This document shows, piece after piece, positions 40,901-47,546 of a stretch of 64,000 bases of DNA. The stretch is from Streptomyces sp. NRRL F-5123. Lineage in GTDB: Bacteria; Actinomycetota; Actinomycetes; Streptomycetales; Streptomycetaceae. Both the position numbers and the translations under genes were made by a program. Position 1 is the first letter of the stretch, and each line of letters opens with the position of its first letter. The notes below the pieces were generated by a model, which saw only the letters and a list, made by a program, of their open reading frames with translations, did not search any database and was not told the origin of the DNA. The stretch spans positions 1 to 64,000 of the forward strand of contig NZ_JOHY01000039.1 of assembly GCF_000721495.1 (NCBI RefSeq), given 5' to 3'.

Positions 40901-41105
40901 GCGGCTGCTGCACCTCGCCGAAGAGGGCACACCAGCGGTCACCTGCGAGGTCTACGACGGCTCGCAGGCCACCCCGCGGGTGCGGCACCCGCTGCTCGAC
41001 GACGAGTTCGGCCGCGGGCTGCAACTCGTCGCGGTCACGGCCCGGCGGTGGGGGACGCGGTACACCGAGGGCGGCAAGTGCATCTGGGCGACGGTGGCGG
41101 GGTGA
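37998..41105 (+). CDS. Multidomain PP2C/SpoIIE-type phosphatase with GAF, PAS and anti-sigma kinase-like domains
   Basis: This is a 1035-residue cytoplasmic signalling protein. Approximate domain order: Gly/Pro-rich start; GAF-like domain (57-235); PAS (260-372, VGTWSWDLATGRLDV...HPDDR); second PAS (373-490, FERHPDPIHVLDADDRVEWANRAA); GAF (498-652); SpoIIE-like PP2C phosphatase (660-897, with GGDWYD, GDIRGHG and LYSDGLLDGD metal-site motifs); and HATPase_c anti-sigma-type domain (909-1033, ELIGNAVRHA, GRGLQLV). The fusion joins the opposing activities of the partner-switching pathway, a phosphatase for anti-anti-sigma factors and a kinase-like domain. The partners are not in this window. The start ATG has a weak GGTGATG site. 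Confidence 0.88.
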   Translation: MVPAPDGGPGQGTPDGWDPGGPGTGGSRAGGDGGPGKAHSGGDGSGACDARDLVRIRLVEAVEGHGEAELLRLALQQAVGALGGYGGLVHMAGAEGLLRLVAANGLPGPAVHRWEELSSRASTAPALAVTRGTVCWSTRRPPARGEAPAAAPVGPPGLDRPARAGDRPPSSTGPADAGEEAVAELPGGMVAAPVMVGGIPVGTLAVLTGEPPDAAAQDFLARLARTVGERLPHTRRRFGGAGPWWQEPAGVREQVVQQIRVGTWSWDLATGRLDVDDTAEDLLPAAGLDPDTWDHRIETWMARVHPDDRPGVQESVATALAGRQPYAVEYRVVGADGEVSWVELRAVFEYDGTGRAVRLAGTVWDVTARRSKLTWLAGLFERHPDPIHVLDADDRVEWANRAARALGQGGGAKVLGQIPWETVPDIADQGRPMLAAARAAPGKAVSTELTYEGPKGERVSWLVRAVDVGGFVATQMADVTEQKAAETARAERTRRMIELNAALIRALDTGDVIEVLVRHLLPMVAAEGLIVLDLTGPAPRLVAVTGYSADYSAELEAPGMLQRIADVVGSAGPRYFSTPEEMEAELPSVAARARQGGKRAWATLPLVVNDRRVGACVISWSAPHEFPDDERSLLGTIAVVIAQSLANARQYEDARHRAERLQAELLPGGLPHTVGVRAKARYRLAEGEEVGGDWYDTIALPGGRSLAVIGDIRGHGLEQAIAMGILRHAALAVASLDLPVDEVMAHLNDAAGRLGPLTATCMLVLYDATTGACRFASAGHPPPVLLTPGGEAHEMDLPSGQPLGQASVPAPVMHTPLPEGSVLVLYSDGLLDGDPRDTGPLTDLVTRYGATVPLPQEEERRDAWLDTLCDTIGGHLPSAPHRDDDAALMALALGRVPAERVAVWDLPFAPETAGRGRALAAERIAAWGLDDLTDTATLVVSELIGNAVRHAVGIGTDVADDTAGHMRLRLLHLAEEGTPAVTCEVYDGSQATPRVRHPLLDDEFGRGLQLVAVTARRWGTRYTEGGKCIWATVAG

Positions 41106-41227
41106 GCGGCGCCCGCCGGGTGGACCTGCCCGGCAAGGTGCGCGGGGCGGGGCGACTGGCCCGGTTCCGGCCGCGGCCCCACCTGATCGGCGGGCGCCGG
41201 ACAGGGCCCGCCGTTCGTTGGCAGGAC

Positions 41228-41557
41228 ATGACGCACGCTCCCCTCCCCGTCCCCGTCGCCGCGGCCCTGGAGGCCGCCAACGCCGGCGCCACCGAGGACT
41301 TCCTGGCCGCCTTCGCCGAGGACGGCGCCGTTGACGACTGGGGCCGCGAATTCCGCGGCCACGACGCGATCCGCGCCTGGAGCGACGCCGAGTTCATCGG
41401 CAAGCAGGTCCGGCTCGACGTCACCGGCTGCCACCGTACGGACGGCGACACGATCACCGTCAGCGCACAGGTCGGCGGCAACGGCTACAACGGCCCGTCC
41501 GACTTCGCCTTCACCGTCTCCGGGGATCGGGTGAGCCTCATGAAGATCACTGGTTGA
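41228..41557 (+). CDS. NTF2/SnoaL-like small protein
   Basis: This is a 109-residue protein. Segments such as AALEAANAGATEDFLAAFAEDGAVDDWGREFRGHDAIRAW and the following beta-rich half (KQVRLDVTGCHRTDGDTITVSAQVGG) fit the NTF2-like cone fold used by SnoaL-type enzymes and steroid-isomerase relatives. W/D/H residues in the putative pocket are present but do not identify a substrate. It starts 122 nt after the PP2C gene. Its last 11 nt overlap the 3' end of a convergent, frameshifted lipoprotein gene. Confidence 0.75.
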   Translation: MTHAPLPVPVAAALEAANAGATEDFLAAFAEDGAVDDWGREFRGHDAIRAWSDAEFIGKQVRLDVTGCHRTDGDTITVSAQVGGNGYNGPSDFAFTVSGDRVSLMKITG

Positions 41558-42072
41558 ACAGGTCGTCGGCGGTGTGGTCGATGCAGTTGGCCGCGATCTC
41601 CAGCATCTCGTAGGGCGTGCCGTCGTCGTCGACGGCCCCCGTGGTGCGGGTCACGAACACCTCACCAGTCGTTGCTGGTGAGGTGGCTCTCGTCCGAGCC
41701 GCCGGTCGTGGCGGTTTTCCAGCCCGCCGCGGTGAGCGACGAGACGACGCGCTCGCGGGTCTTCGGACGGTCCTTGCGCGCCTCGTACACGCGGAGGAAA
41801 CCGGAGACGCAGGGGCGGATGGCGTCGTCCCTCTCGGTCGCCGGCAGGTGCGCCGCCGTGAGGGCCTGCCGCATCTGTGCGGACACCTTGTCGGTGAGGG
41901 CGGCGGCGGGTTCGGCGGACGCGCTCGCGCTCGGGGTCGCGCTCGGGGCGGCCGCGGTGCGGCTCGGTGCGGGCGAGGCCGCGTCGTCGTCGCTGCCGTT
42001 GCCGCCCCCGCAGGCGCTGAGCAGGAAGAACGCGGGTGTCGCCGCTGCGGCGAGGGCGGTGCGGGTTCTCAT
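41547..42072 (-). pseudogene. Lipoprotein gene interrupted by a single-base frameshift
   Basis: The first 136 codons encode a lipoprotein (signal peptide MRTRTALAAAATPAFFLLSAC, lipobox LLSAC, Ser/Pro/Ala linker, compact domain SAQMRQALTAAHLPATE...). They end TSNDW-stop at 41662. Skipping one T (41664 on the plus strand, A) joins the frame directly to WEVFVTRTTGAVDDDGTPYE, MLEIAANCIDHTADDLFNQ and a stop at 41547. That continuation is GC3-biased and reads as the missing beta-strand end of the protein. So this is either a recent frameshift mutation or a sequence error. Function unknown. It is divergent from the response regulator, with 26 nt between starts. Confidence 0.75.
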
Positions 42073-42085
42073 CGGCGCAGCTCAT

Positions 42086-42091
42086 TAGGCT
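42086..42091 (+). promoter_or_regulatory. Candidate leaderless -10 element (TAGGCT) for the response regulator
   Basis: TAGGCT lies 7 nt before the ATG at 42099 with no ribosome site. The whole divergent gap is only 26 bp, so both genes' promoters must extend into each other's coding regions. Confidence 0.55.
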
Positions 42092-42098
42092 GGCGGCC

Positions 42099-42719
42099 AT
42101 GACCGACGCGCGGCCCGTACGGGTGCTCCTCGCTGACGACCAGTCAATGGTCAGGGAGGCGCTGGCGACGCTCCTGGGGCTTGAGGACGACATCGAGGTC
42201 GTCGCCCAGGTGTCCCGCGGCGACCAGGTGCTCGGCGCGGCGAAGTCGGCGGCGCCGGACGTGGCACTGCTCGACATCGAGATGCCCGGCATGACCGGCA
42301 TCGAGGCCGCCGCGCAGATCCGGGCGCAGTGCCCGGGGGTGAAGGTCGTCATCGTCACGACCTTCGGCCGTCCCGGCTACCTGCGGCGGGCCATGGAGTC
42401 CGGTGCGGACGCCTTCCTCGTCAAGGACGCGCCCGCGTCGGAGCTGGCCGACGCGGTGCGGCGGGTCCTGCGGGGGGAGCGGGTCATCGATCCCACGCTG
42501 GCCGCGGCGGCGCTCGCGGAGGGGGCGGATCCGCTGACGCCGCGGGAGCGTGACGTCTTGTCCGCGGCGGCGGACGGCGCGGTCAACGCGGAGGTCGCGC
42601 GGCGGTTGGGGTTGTCGGAGGGGACGGTGCGGAATTATCTCTCGACGGCGATCCGGAAGACGGGGGCGCGGAATCGGGCGGAGGCGGTGCGGATAGCCCG
42701 CGAGAAGGGGTGGCTCTGA
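42099..42719 (+). CDS. Orphan LuxR/NarL-family response regulator (DesR-like)
   Basis: This is a 206-residue two-domain regulator. The receiver domain has DD at the start (LLADDQSMVREAL), the phosphorylation site in VALLDIEMPG (Asp near residue 56), T/S in IVTTFG and K in FLVKDAP. A LuxR-type helix-turn-helix follows (LTPRERDVLSAAADG, NAEVARRLGLSEGTVRNYLS). The class normally pairs with DesK-type HisKA_3 kinases, but no kinase adjoins it. The only one in the window is the truncated remnant at 35328-35651, 6.4 kb away on the other strand. It may be an orphan or act with a distant kinase. Confidence 0.9.
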   Translation: MTDARPVRVLLADDQSMVREALATLLGLEDDIEVVAQVSRGDQVLGAAKSAAPDVALLDIEMPGMTGIEAAAQIRAQCPGVKVVIVTTFGRPGYLRRAMESGADAFLVKDAPASELADAVRRVLRGERVIDPTLAAAALAEGADPLTPRERDVLSAAADGAVNAEVARRLGLSEGTVRNYLSTAIRKTGARNRAEAVRIAREKGWL

Positions 42720-42720
42720 G

Positions 42721-42840
42721 CTGCGCCCCGGGGTGCCTCTTGCGGTGGTGCCCGCGACCTTCCCGCCGTGGGGGCTTGTCGCGCCGTTCTCCCCCAGAGC
42801 TTCGCCTGGGAGGTGCCCCCACGCGCCCCTGTTTGTTACC
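42721..42840. repeat. Dispersed intergenic repeat, copy after the response regulator gene
   Basis: It contains 'ccccggggtgcctcttgcgg', 'cgcgaccttcccgccgtggg', 'ttctcccccagagcttcgcc' and 'gggaggtgcccccacgcgcc'. These blocks are shared with the copies near 48.6 and 59.4 kb and, in reverse complement, with 1-207. Confidence 0.8.
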
Positions 42841-42971
42841 CGGCGGGGCATCGCGCCCTTGTTTCGGTGGGTGGGGTCGGGTGCCACTCCGGGGGTACCT
42901 CCTCGGAATGCGCGTTCGCCCTCTTCCGTAGTGGTTGAGGGGCTGGAAGCGCATTCCTGCGGGGGCACCCC

Positions 42972-43145
42972 CGGATCGTCCCCCTCCCGGGGTCTCGTCG
43001 GCGGCTGTCTGCCGGTGGGGGTGGGGGCGGGTGGGGCGGATCGTTCCCCGCCCGGGGGCTCGTGGGCGGCTGCCTGCCGGTGGGGGGTGACCGTCTCCCT
43101 CCTGGCGTCTCGCGTGCGGCTGCCCCGCCGGTGGGGGTGATGTCC
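42972..43145. repeat. Diverged tandem GC-rich repeats
   Basis: Three blocks of about 55-65 bp start near 42974 (ggatcgtccccc), 43038 (ggatcgttcccc) and 43090 (gaccgtctccctcc). Each continues with a 'ctcg...gcggctg...ccggtggggg' pattern. Identity between copies is partial. Confidence 0.55.
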
Positions 43146-43294
43146 ACGGGACTGCCGTTCGCCCCCGACGGGGAATGCGCCCCGCAGGTGGGCAGAAAGC
43201 CGACGTCCTCCTCGCGCACGGGTGGTGGGGGTGGAAAACAGCCGCGCCGCCAGGCGCGGGAAACCCCCAACGGCGGGGAGCCGGAAGCGCACCG

Positions 43295-44119
43295 TCAGTT
43301 CAGGTGGGCCCGCGCGGCACGTGCCTGGTGGTGGAGGGTCTGCGCGGTTTCGGGGTCGAAGGCGCCGATGACCTCGGCGTAGGCGTCGAGTTCGGCGGCG
43401 CCGCCGAGGAAGTCGCCCATGGTCACGAGGAGTTTGGCGCGCTCGTAGCGGAGTTTGGCGGGGTGGCGGGGGAGGAGGAGGGTGAGGTCCAGGGCCCAGA
43501 GCTGGACGGCGCGGCGTTCGGGCCGGGGGGCGGCCCATACGCGGATGTTGCCGAGGACGCGCTGGATGATGTCGAGCGGATCGGCGGGGGCGTACGTGCC
43601 CGTGCCGCCGCCCGCGAGGGCTTCCGCGTCGGAGACGGACATGGGGCGGCCGAAGTCGAAGGGGTCGACGAGCACGTGCTCGCCGTCCGGCTCGCCGATG
43701 CCGACGACGAAGTGGCCGGGGAGGGCGACGCCGTAGACGGGCGCCCCGGCCCGGCGGGCGACCTCGATCCAGACGACCGACAGGAGGATGGGCAGGCCGC
43801 GGCGGCGGCGCAGGACCTCCTGGAGGAGGGAGGATTCGAGCCGTCGGTAGTCGGCGGGGGTGCCGTGGAAGCCGTGGCCGCGGCCGAGGACGCGGTGCAG
43901 GGCCTGCGCCCAGGCGAGAGGGGTGTGCGGGCCGGCGGGCAGGAGCCCGGCGAGGCGGTCGAGTTCGATCTGGGCGAGGTCCGCGGCGGTGCCGTCGAGG
44001 GCGGGGTCGGCGCGGGCCCCGACGAGCAGGCACAGCTCGGCGAGGTCGGGCCGGCCGTCCCGGGCGGCCGCCGCGAACCGTTCGGCGGGGGGCTCGGGTT
44101 CCGGCTGCTCGGAGGTCAT
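43295..44119 (-). CDS. SirB1/transglutaminase-like protein
   Basis: This 274-residue protein starts at an ATG overlapping the upstream GNAT stop by 4 nt. The central region fits the Transglut_core2 (SirB1) family: RRLESSLLQEVLRRRRGLPILLSVVWIEVARRAGAPVYGVALPGHFVVG, followed by the LVDPFDFGRPMS strand. The family's usual catalytic cysteine position reads I/L in the 'GLPILLSVVW' helix, so protease activity is doubtful. The C-terminal helices (LLLPRHPAKLRYERAKLLVTMGDFLGGAAELDAYAE) look TPR-like. Function unknown. Confidence 0.8.
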   Translation of the reverse strand: MTSEQPEPEPPAERFAAAARDGRPDLAELCLLVGARADPALDGTAADLAQIELDRLAGLLPAGPHTPLAWAQALHRVLGRGHGFHGTPADYRRLESSLLQEVLRRRRGLPILLSVVWIEVARRAGAPVYGVALPGHFVVGIGEPDGEHVLVDPFDFGRPMSVSDAEALAGGGTGTYAPADPLDIIQRVLGNIRVWAAPRPERRAVQLWALDLTLLLPRHPAKLRYERAKLLVTMGDFLGGAAELDAYAEVIGAFDPETAQTLHHQARAARAHLN

Positions 44120-45093
44120 GCCGCGGGCCGCCGGTAGTGGTAGCCGTGGTGGTCGGTGAAGCCGAGGCCGTCGTAGAGGCGGCGGGCGCCGTCGTTGTCG
44201 GCCTCGACCTGGAGGTACGCGGCGGTGGCGCCCTCTTCCGCGGCGCGCCGGGCGAGGGCGCCCATGACGGCGGTGGCCAGGCCCTTGCGGCGGTGTTCCG
44301 GTATGACCTCGACGGCGCCGAAGAGCACCCAGGGGCCTTCGACGACGGCGCGCCCGATCGCGCCCTGCGTGCTTGCGAACCACACGGACGGCCCTCCGGA
44401 GACTACCCGGAGGGCGACGTCGGCGAGGTCCCCGGTGCGGTGGTAGGTGGCGAGCCAGTCGGCGTCAGGGGTGCGGGTCAGGGTGATCTCGGTGGCGGCG
44501 CGCGGCAGCCGGGTGAGGGGCGCGAGCGGCGCCGTCCGCACGAGTGTGTCGGCCTCGCGCACCCAGCCACGCGCGTCCAGCCCCGCCGCGTAGGGGGAGG
44601 AGTCGGGCAGCTGGAGGTAGGGGGTCGTGCCCCGCTCGCCGTACCAGCGCACGACGGCGGCGAGCGCGTCGTCCAGCGGCATGCCCGGATCGCCGCCCGC
44701 GAGGACCGAGTTGGCGCGCCGGGTGAAGCCCCCGGCGGCGCGCAGTGTCCAGCCGCCGAGCGCGGCGGTCTCGGTCGCGGGCCAGGCCCGGGAGGCGACG
44801 GCCTCCAGGTCGCCGTCGCTCACGGCGGGGACCGCGGCGGCGCGGCGCGGCGGTGCGGGCGGTACGACCTTGCCGGCGACGAGCGCGGATTCGGTGATCG
44901 GCACCGTCATGCCGTCCCTGCGCGTGATGTTCACCACCCCCTCATTCCAGGATGCGAGAACACCGACCGTATCGGTGAACGTAGGATGCCCGTCGACGAT
45001 CTCCGTCAACTGCCGCACCGAGACACGTTTTCCCACGTCAGCGGGGGTGATCCGGACTTCGAGTCGCGCTCCGGCCGAGAAATCCGCTGGCAT
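44116..45093 (-). CDS. GNAT-family N-acetyltransferase with N-terminal SH3-like domain
   Basis: This is a 325-residue protein. The N-terminal ~70 residues (VRITPADVGKRVSVRQLTEI...DTVGVLASWNEGVVNITRRDGMTVPI) form a small beta-barrel-like domain, as in mycobacterial Rv0428c-type acetyltransferases. The C-terminal GNAT domain has the acetyl-CoA loop EVIPEHRRKGLATAVMGALARRA and the final AAYLQVEADNDGARRLYDGLGF. The acceptor substrate is unknown. It is the first gene of a two-gene leftward operon and divergent from fdxA. Confidence 0.88.
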   Translation of the reverse strand: MPADFSAGARLEVRITPADVGKRVSVRQLTEIVDGHPTFTDTVGVLASWNEGVVNITRRDGMTVPITESALVAGKVVPPAPPRRAAAVPAVSDGDLEAVASRAWPATETAALGGWTLRAAGGFTRRANSVLAGGDPGMPLDDALAAVVRWYGERGTTPYLQLPDSSPYAAGLDARGWVREADTLVRTAPLAPLTRLPRAATEITLTRTPDADWLATYHRTGDLADVALRVVSGGPSVWFASTQGAIGRAVVEGPWVLFGAVEVIPEHRRKGLATAVMGALARRAAEEGATAAYLQVEADNDGARRLYDGLGFTDHHGYHYRRPAA

Positions 45094-45200
45094 GCGTGGC
45101 CCTCCTGTTCGGTTCGTGCTCCGGAACGGAGATACTAGGTGCGGGCATCGACGACGCCGCGCTCCCGCGCGAGACAGCCCTACCGAGGAGGAACGAAAGC

Positions 45201-45521
45201 GTGACCTACGTCATCGCGCAGCCTTGTGTCGACGTCAAGGACAAGGCGTGCATCGAAGAGTGCCCGGTCGACTGCATCTACGAGGGCTCCCGCTCCTTGT
45301 ACATCCACCCGGACGAGTGTGTCGACTGCGGCGCGTGCGAGCCGGTCTGCCCCGTGGAGGCGATCTTCTACGAGGACGACACTCCGGAGGAGTGGAAGGA
45401 CTACTACAAGGCGAACGTCGAGTTCTTCGACGAGCTGGGCTCGCCCGGCGGCGCGTCGAAGCTCGGTCTGATCGAGCGTGACCACCCGTTCGTCGCCGCG
45501 CTCCCGCCGCAGAACCAGTAG
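45201..45521 (+). CDS. fdxA: Seven-iron ferredoxin (3Fe-4S/4Fe-4S)
   Basis: This 106-residue electron carrier of the FdxA type starts at GTG with GAGGAG upstream. By comparison with Azotobacter ferredoxin I, C9, C17 and C50 would hold the [3Fe-4S] cluster, and C21, C40, C43 and C46 the [4Fe-4S] cluster. C25 is the free cysteine. The acidic C-terminal extension (EEWKDYYKANVEFFDELG) is typical of actinobacterial members. A ctccg-gaa-cggag inverted repeat lies upstream at 45119-45131. It is followed by two hairpins, so it is probably monocistronic. Confidence 0.95.
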   Translation: MTYVIAQPCVDVKDKACIEECPVDCIYEGSRSLYIHPDECVDCGACEPVCPVEAIFYEDDTPEEWKDYYKANVEFFDELGSPGGASKLGLIERDHPFVAALPPQNQ

Positions 45522-45554
45522 CGGGCGCCGCACCACCGGCGTCTGACGCGCCGG

Positions 45555-45624
45555 GGAGGACGCCACCGCCCGACGGCGTCCTCCGCCGCGGCCCCGTACG
45601 CCTCTGTGCCGTACGGGGCCGCGG
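45555..45624 (+). terminator. Double hairpin terminator after fdxA
   Basis: Hairpin 1 is ggaggacgcc (45555-45564) with 45575-45584. Hairpin 2 is a 14-bp stem (45586-45599 with 45611-45624) with an 11-nt loop, followed by 'tgtttc'. They separate fdxA from dapC. Confidence 0.8.
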
Positions 45625-45665
45625 TGTTTCGACCGGTTGGTACCAGCGAGAGTTGTGAGCAGCAC

Positions 45666-46766
45666 GTGAGTATTTCCGCCCGACTGCCGGTCTTCCCCTG
45701 GGATCGGCTGGAGCCGTACAAGGCGGCCGCGGCCGCGCATCCCGACGGCGCCGTCGACCTCTCGGTGGGCACCCCGGTCGACCCGGTGCCCGACGTCATC
45801 CGGCAGGCCCTGGTCGCCGCCGCCGACAGCCCCGGCTACCCGCTCACCTACGGCACCGCGGAACTGCGCGCCGCAGCCGCGGGCTACCTGCGCGACCGGC
45901 ACGGCGTCACGGGCGCCGACCCGCGCGCGGTGCTGCCGCTCATCGGCTCCAAGGAACTCGTCGGCTGGCTCCCCACGCTGCTCGACCTGCGCGAGGGCGA
46001 CACCGTCGGCTACCCGCAGCTGGCCTACCCCACGTACGAGATCGGCGCGCTGCTGGCGCGCGCCGCGGCCGTCACGTACGACGACCCGGTGACCGACCTC
46101 GACCCCGCCGGGCTGCGGCTGCTGTGGCTCAACAGCCCCTCCAACCCCACCGGGCGGGTGCTGGGCGCCGCGGAGCTGCGCCGGATCGTGGACTGGGCGC
46201 GCGGGCACGGGGTGCTCGTGGTGTCCGACGAGTGCTACATCGAGCTGGGCTGGGAGGGTGAACCGCCCGTCTCGGTGCTGCACCCGGACGTGTGCGGGGA
46301 CAGCCACGAGGGGCTCGTCGCCGTCCACTCGCTGTCCAAGCGCTCCAACTTCGCGGGCTACCGCGGGGCCTTCCTCGCGGGCGACGCGGCCGTGGTCGCC
46401 GAGCTGCTCGCGGTGCGCAAGCACGCCGGGATGATCGTGCCGCAGCCCGTGCAGGCCGCGATGATCGCGGCGCTCGGCGACCGCGCGCACGCCGTCGAGC
46501 AGAAGGAGCGCTACGCCCGCCGCCGCACCGCGCTGCGCGCCGCGCTGGAGTCCGCGGGCTTCCGCATCGAGCACAGCGAGGCCAGCCTCTACCTGTGGGC
46601 GACCCGCGGTGAGAACTGCTGGGAGACGGTCGCCGACCTGGCCAAGCACGGCATCCTCGTCGCCCCCGGCGAGTTCTACGGCCCGGCCGGCGCGGAGTTC
46701 GTCCGCGTCGCCCTGACGGCCACCGACGAGCGCGTGGCCGCCGCCGTGGCCCGCCTCGGGGGCTGA
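45666..46766 (+). CDS. dapC: N-succinyldiaminopimelate aminotransferase DapC
   Basis: This is a 366-residue fold-type I PLP aminotransferase of the actinobacterial DapC kind. It makes N-succinyl-diaminopimelate in the lysine/meso-DAP pathway, upstream of DapE, which is also encoded here. The PLP lysine is in SLSKRSNFAGYR (Lys225). Other class I/II signatures are LWLNSPSNPTGRVL and VVSDECYIELGW. I chose the GTG at 45666 (VSISARLPVFPWD) since related proteins begin with this motif. The N-terminal frame extension beyond it lacks coding character. A strong terminator follows. Confidence 0.92.
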   Translation: MSISARLPVFPWDRLEPYKAAAAAHPDGAVDLSVGTPVDPVPDVIRQALVAAADSPGYPLTYGTAELRAAAAGYLRDRHGVTGADPRAVLPLIGSKELVGWLPTLLDLREGDTVGYPQLAYPTYEIGALLARAAAVTYDDPVTDLDPAGLRLLWLNSPSNPTGRVLGAAELRRIVDWARGHGVLVVSDECYIELGWEGEPPVSVLHPDVCGDSHEGLVAVHSLSKRSNFAGYRGAFLAGDAAVVAELLAVRKHAGMIVPQPVQAAMIAALGDRAHAVEQKERYARRRTALRAALESAGFRIEHSEASLYLWATRGENCWETVADLAKHGILVAPGEFYGPAGAEFVRVALTATDERVAAAVARLGG

Positions 46767-46782
46767 CCCCCGAACACGCACG

Positions 46783-46814
46783 AGGGGCCCGGGAGCCCGC
46801 GCTCCCGGGCCCCT
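46783..46814. terminator. Bidirectional terminator between dapC and a convergent gene
   Basis: A 14-bp perfect stem (aggggcccgggagc, 46783-46796, with 46801-46814) and 4-nt loop ccgc, flanked by outer acacgc/gcgtgt pairing. It serves convergent genes. Confidence 0.85.
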
Positions 46815-46826
46815 TCGCCGCGTGTG

Positions 46827-47255
46827 TCAGCCCGTCGGGAGGGCCTTGAGCGGGAGTTCGTCGGTGGGGAGGGCGCCGGTGTCCGGCAGGGTGCCCGCGA
46901 CCGGCAGCGACTCGGTCGTCGCGCCGACGACCCGGCCCGCCGCGTCGGTGGCCTGCGCGGCGCCCTGCCGGGCGACCGGAGCCGCGGCCGTCCCCGTCGT
47001 GCCGACGAGCCGGGCGGTCGCCGGGAGGGCGGTGTGAACGGCCTGGCCGCCGCCGTGGGCGGCGAGGCCGGCGGCCGACTGCGAGGTGTGGCCGACGGCC
47101 GAACCCAGCTCCGCGCCGTCCAGGGCGGTCGGACCGCCCACCCCGGCCTGCTGGGGCGCGGCGGCGTGCGCGGCGCCCGCACCGATCAGGGGTGCGGCGG
47201 CGGCGCCGAGCAGCAGCGCGGCCTGGGCGATCCGGCGCGTCAGGGGGAGGGACAT
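46827..47255 (-). CDS. Small secreted Ala/Gly-rich protein
   Basis: This is a 142-residue protein with a Sec signal peptide (MSLPLTRRIAQAALLLGAAAAPLIGAGAAHAA, likely cleaved after AHA). The mature part is Ala/Gly/Thr-rich with many short hydrophobic-polar runs (GGQAVHTALPATARLVGTTGTAAAP, ESLPVAGTLPDTGALPTDELPLKALPTG). No cysteines and no known domain. AAGGAG precedes the ATG. The upstream region is strikingly AT-rich for this genome, suggesting a regulated promoter. Function unknown. Confidence 0.8.
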   Translation of the reverse strand: MSLPLTRRIAQAALLLGAAAAPLIGAGAAHAAAPQQAGVGGPTALDGAELGSAVGHTSQSAAGLAAHGGGQAVHTALPATARLVGTTGTAAAPVARQGAAQATDAAGRVVGATTESLPVAGTLPDTGALPTDELPLKALPTG

Positions 47256-47546
47256 GGTGCTCCTTGCGGGTGGGGTCCGGCGGTGGGCCGGAAGGACGCC
47301 GTGCCTATCGGCGGACGGGCCCGCGAAGTTGCGGCTTTCATGGGTAAAGAGTGCGTAATGCGTCGGATAATAAGCTTGCGGGGAAGTGCCCCTGACGGCC
47401 GATTGGTATGACCGGTCCGTGCCCCGGAAAACGTCCTGAGCCCGCGTTTTCGAGGGCTCCGGGAGGGCCGCCCGCCCGCTCCGGCAGCCCCTTTCGCGGC
47501 GAGTGGCCCGCATCCGCGGAAACCCCCGCCCGGGTGACGGCCCGTA
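47256..47546. promoter_or_regulatory. Promoter region of the small secreted protein gene
   Basis: 291 bp with no gene. The segment 47335-47380 ('taaagagtgcgtaatgcgtc' followed by 'ggataataagcttgcg') is much AT-richer than the surroundings and about 80-120 nt upstream of the leftward start at 47255. It is a plausible promoter or operator zone. Confidence 0.45.

Larger units (their letters stand above)
42720..43294. other. 575-bp gene-free region made of GC-rich repeats
   Basis: It lies between the convergent regulator and transglutaminase-like genes. The left 120 bp is the dispersed intergenic repeat. The middle (42972-43145) is three diverged copies of a block containing 'gcggctg' then 'ccggtggggg'. 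The remainder (43146-43294) is unremarkable and contains no credible gene. Long open frames through it have a poor codon pattern. Confidence 0.6.

Noticed and set aside
42733..43382. Several overlapping open frames in the repeat-rich gap
   Set aside because: They arise from GC-rich repeats, have poor codon pattern and no similarity to known proteins.
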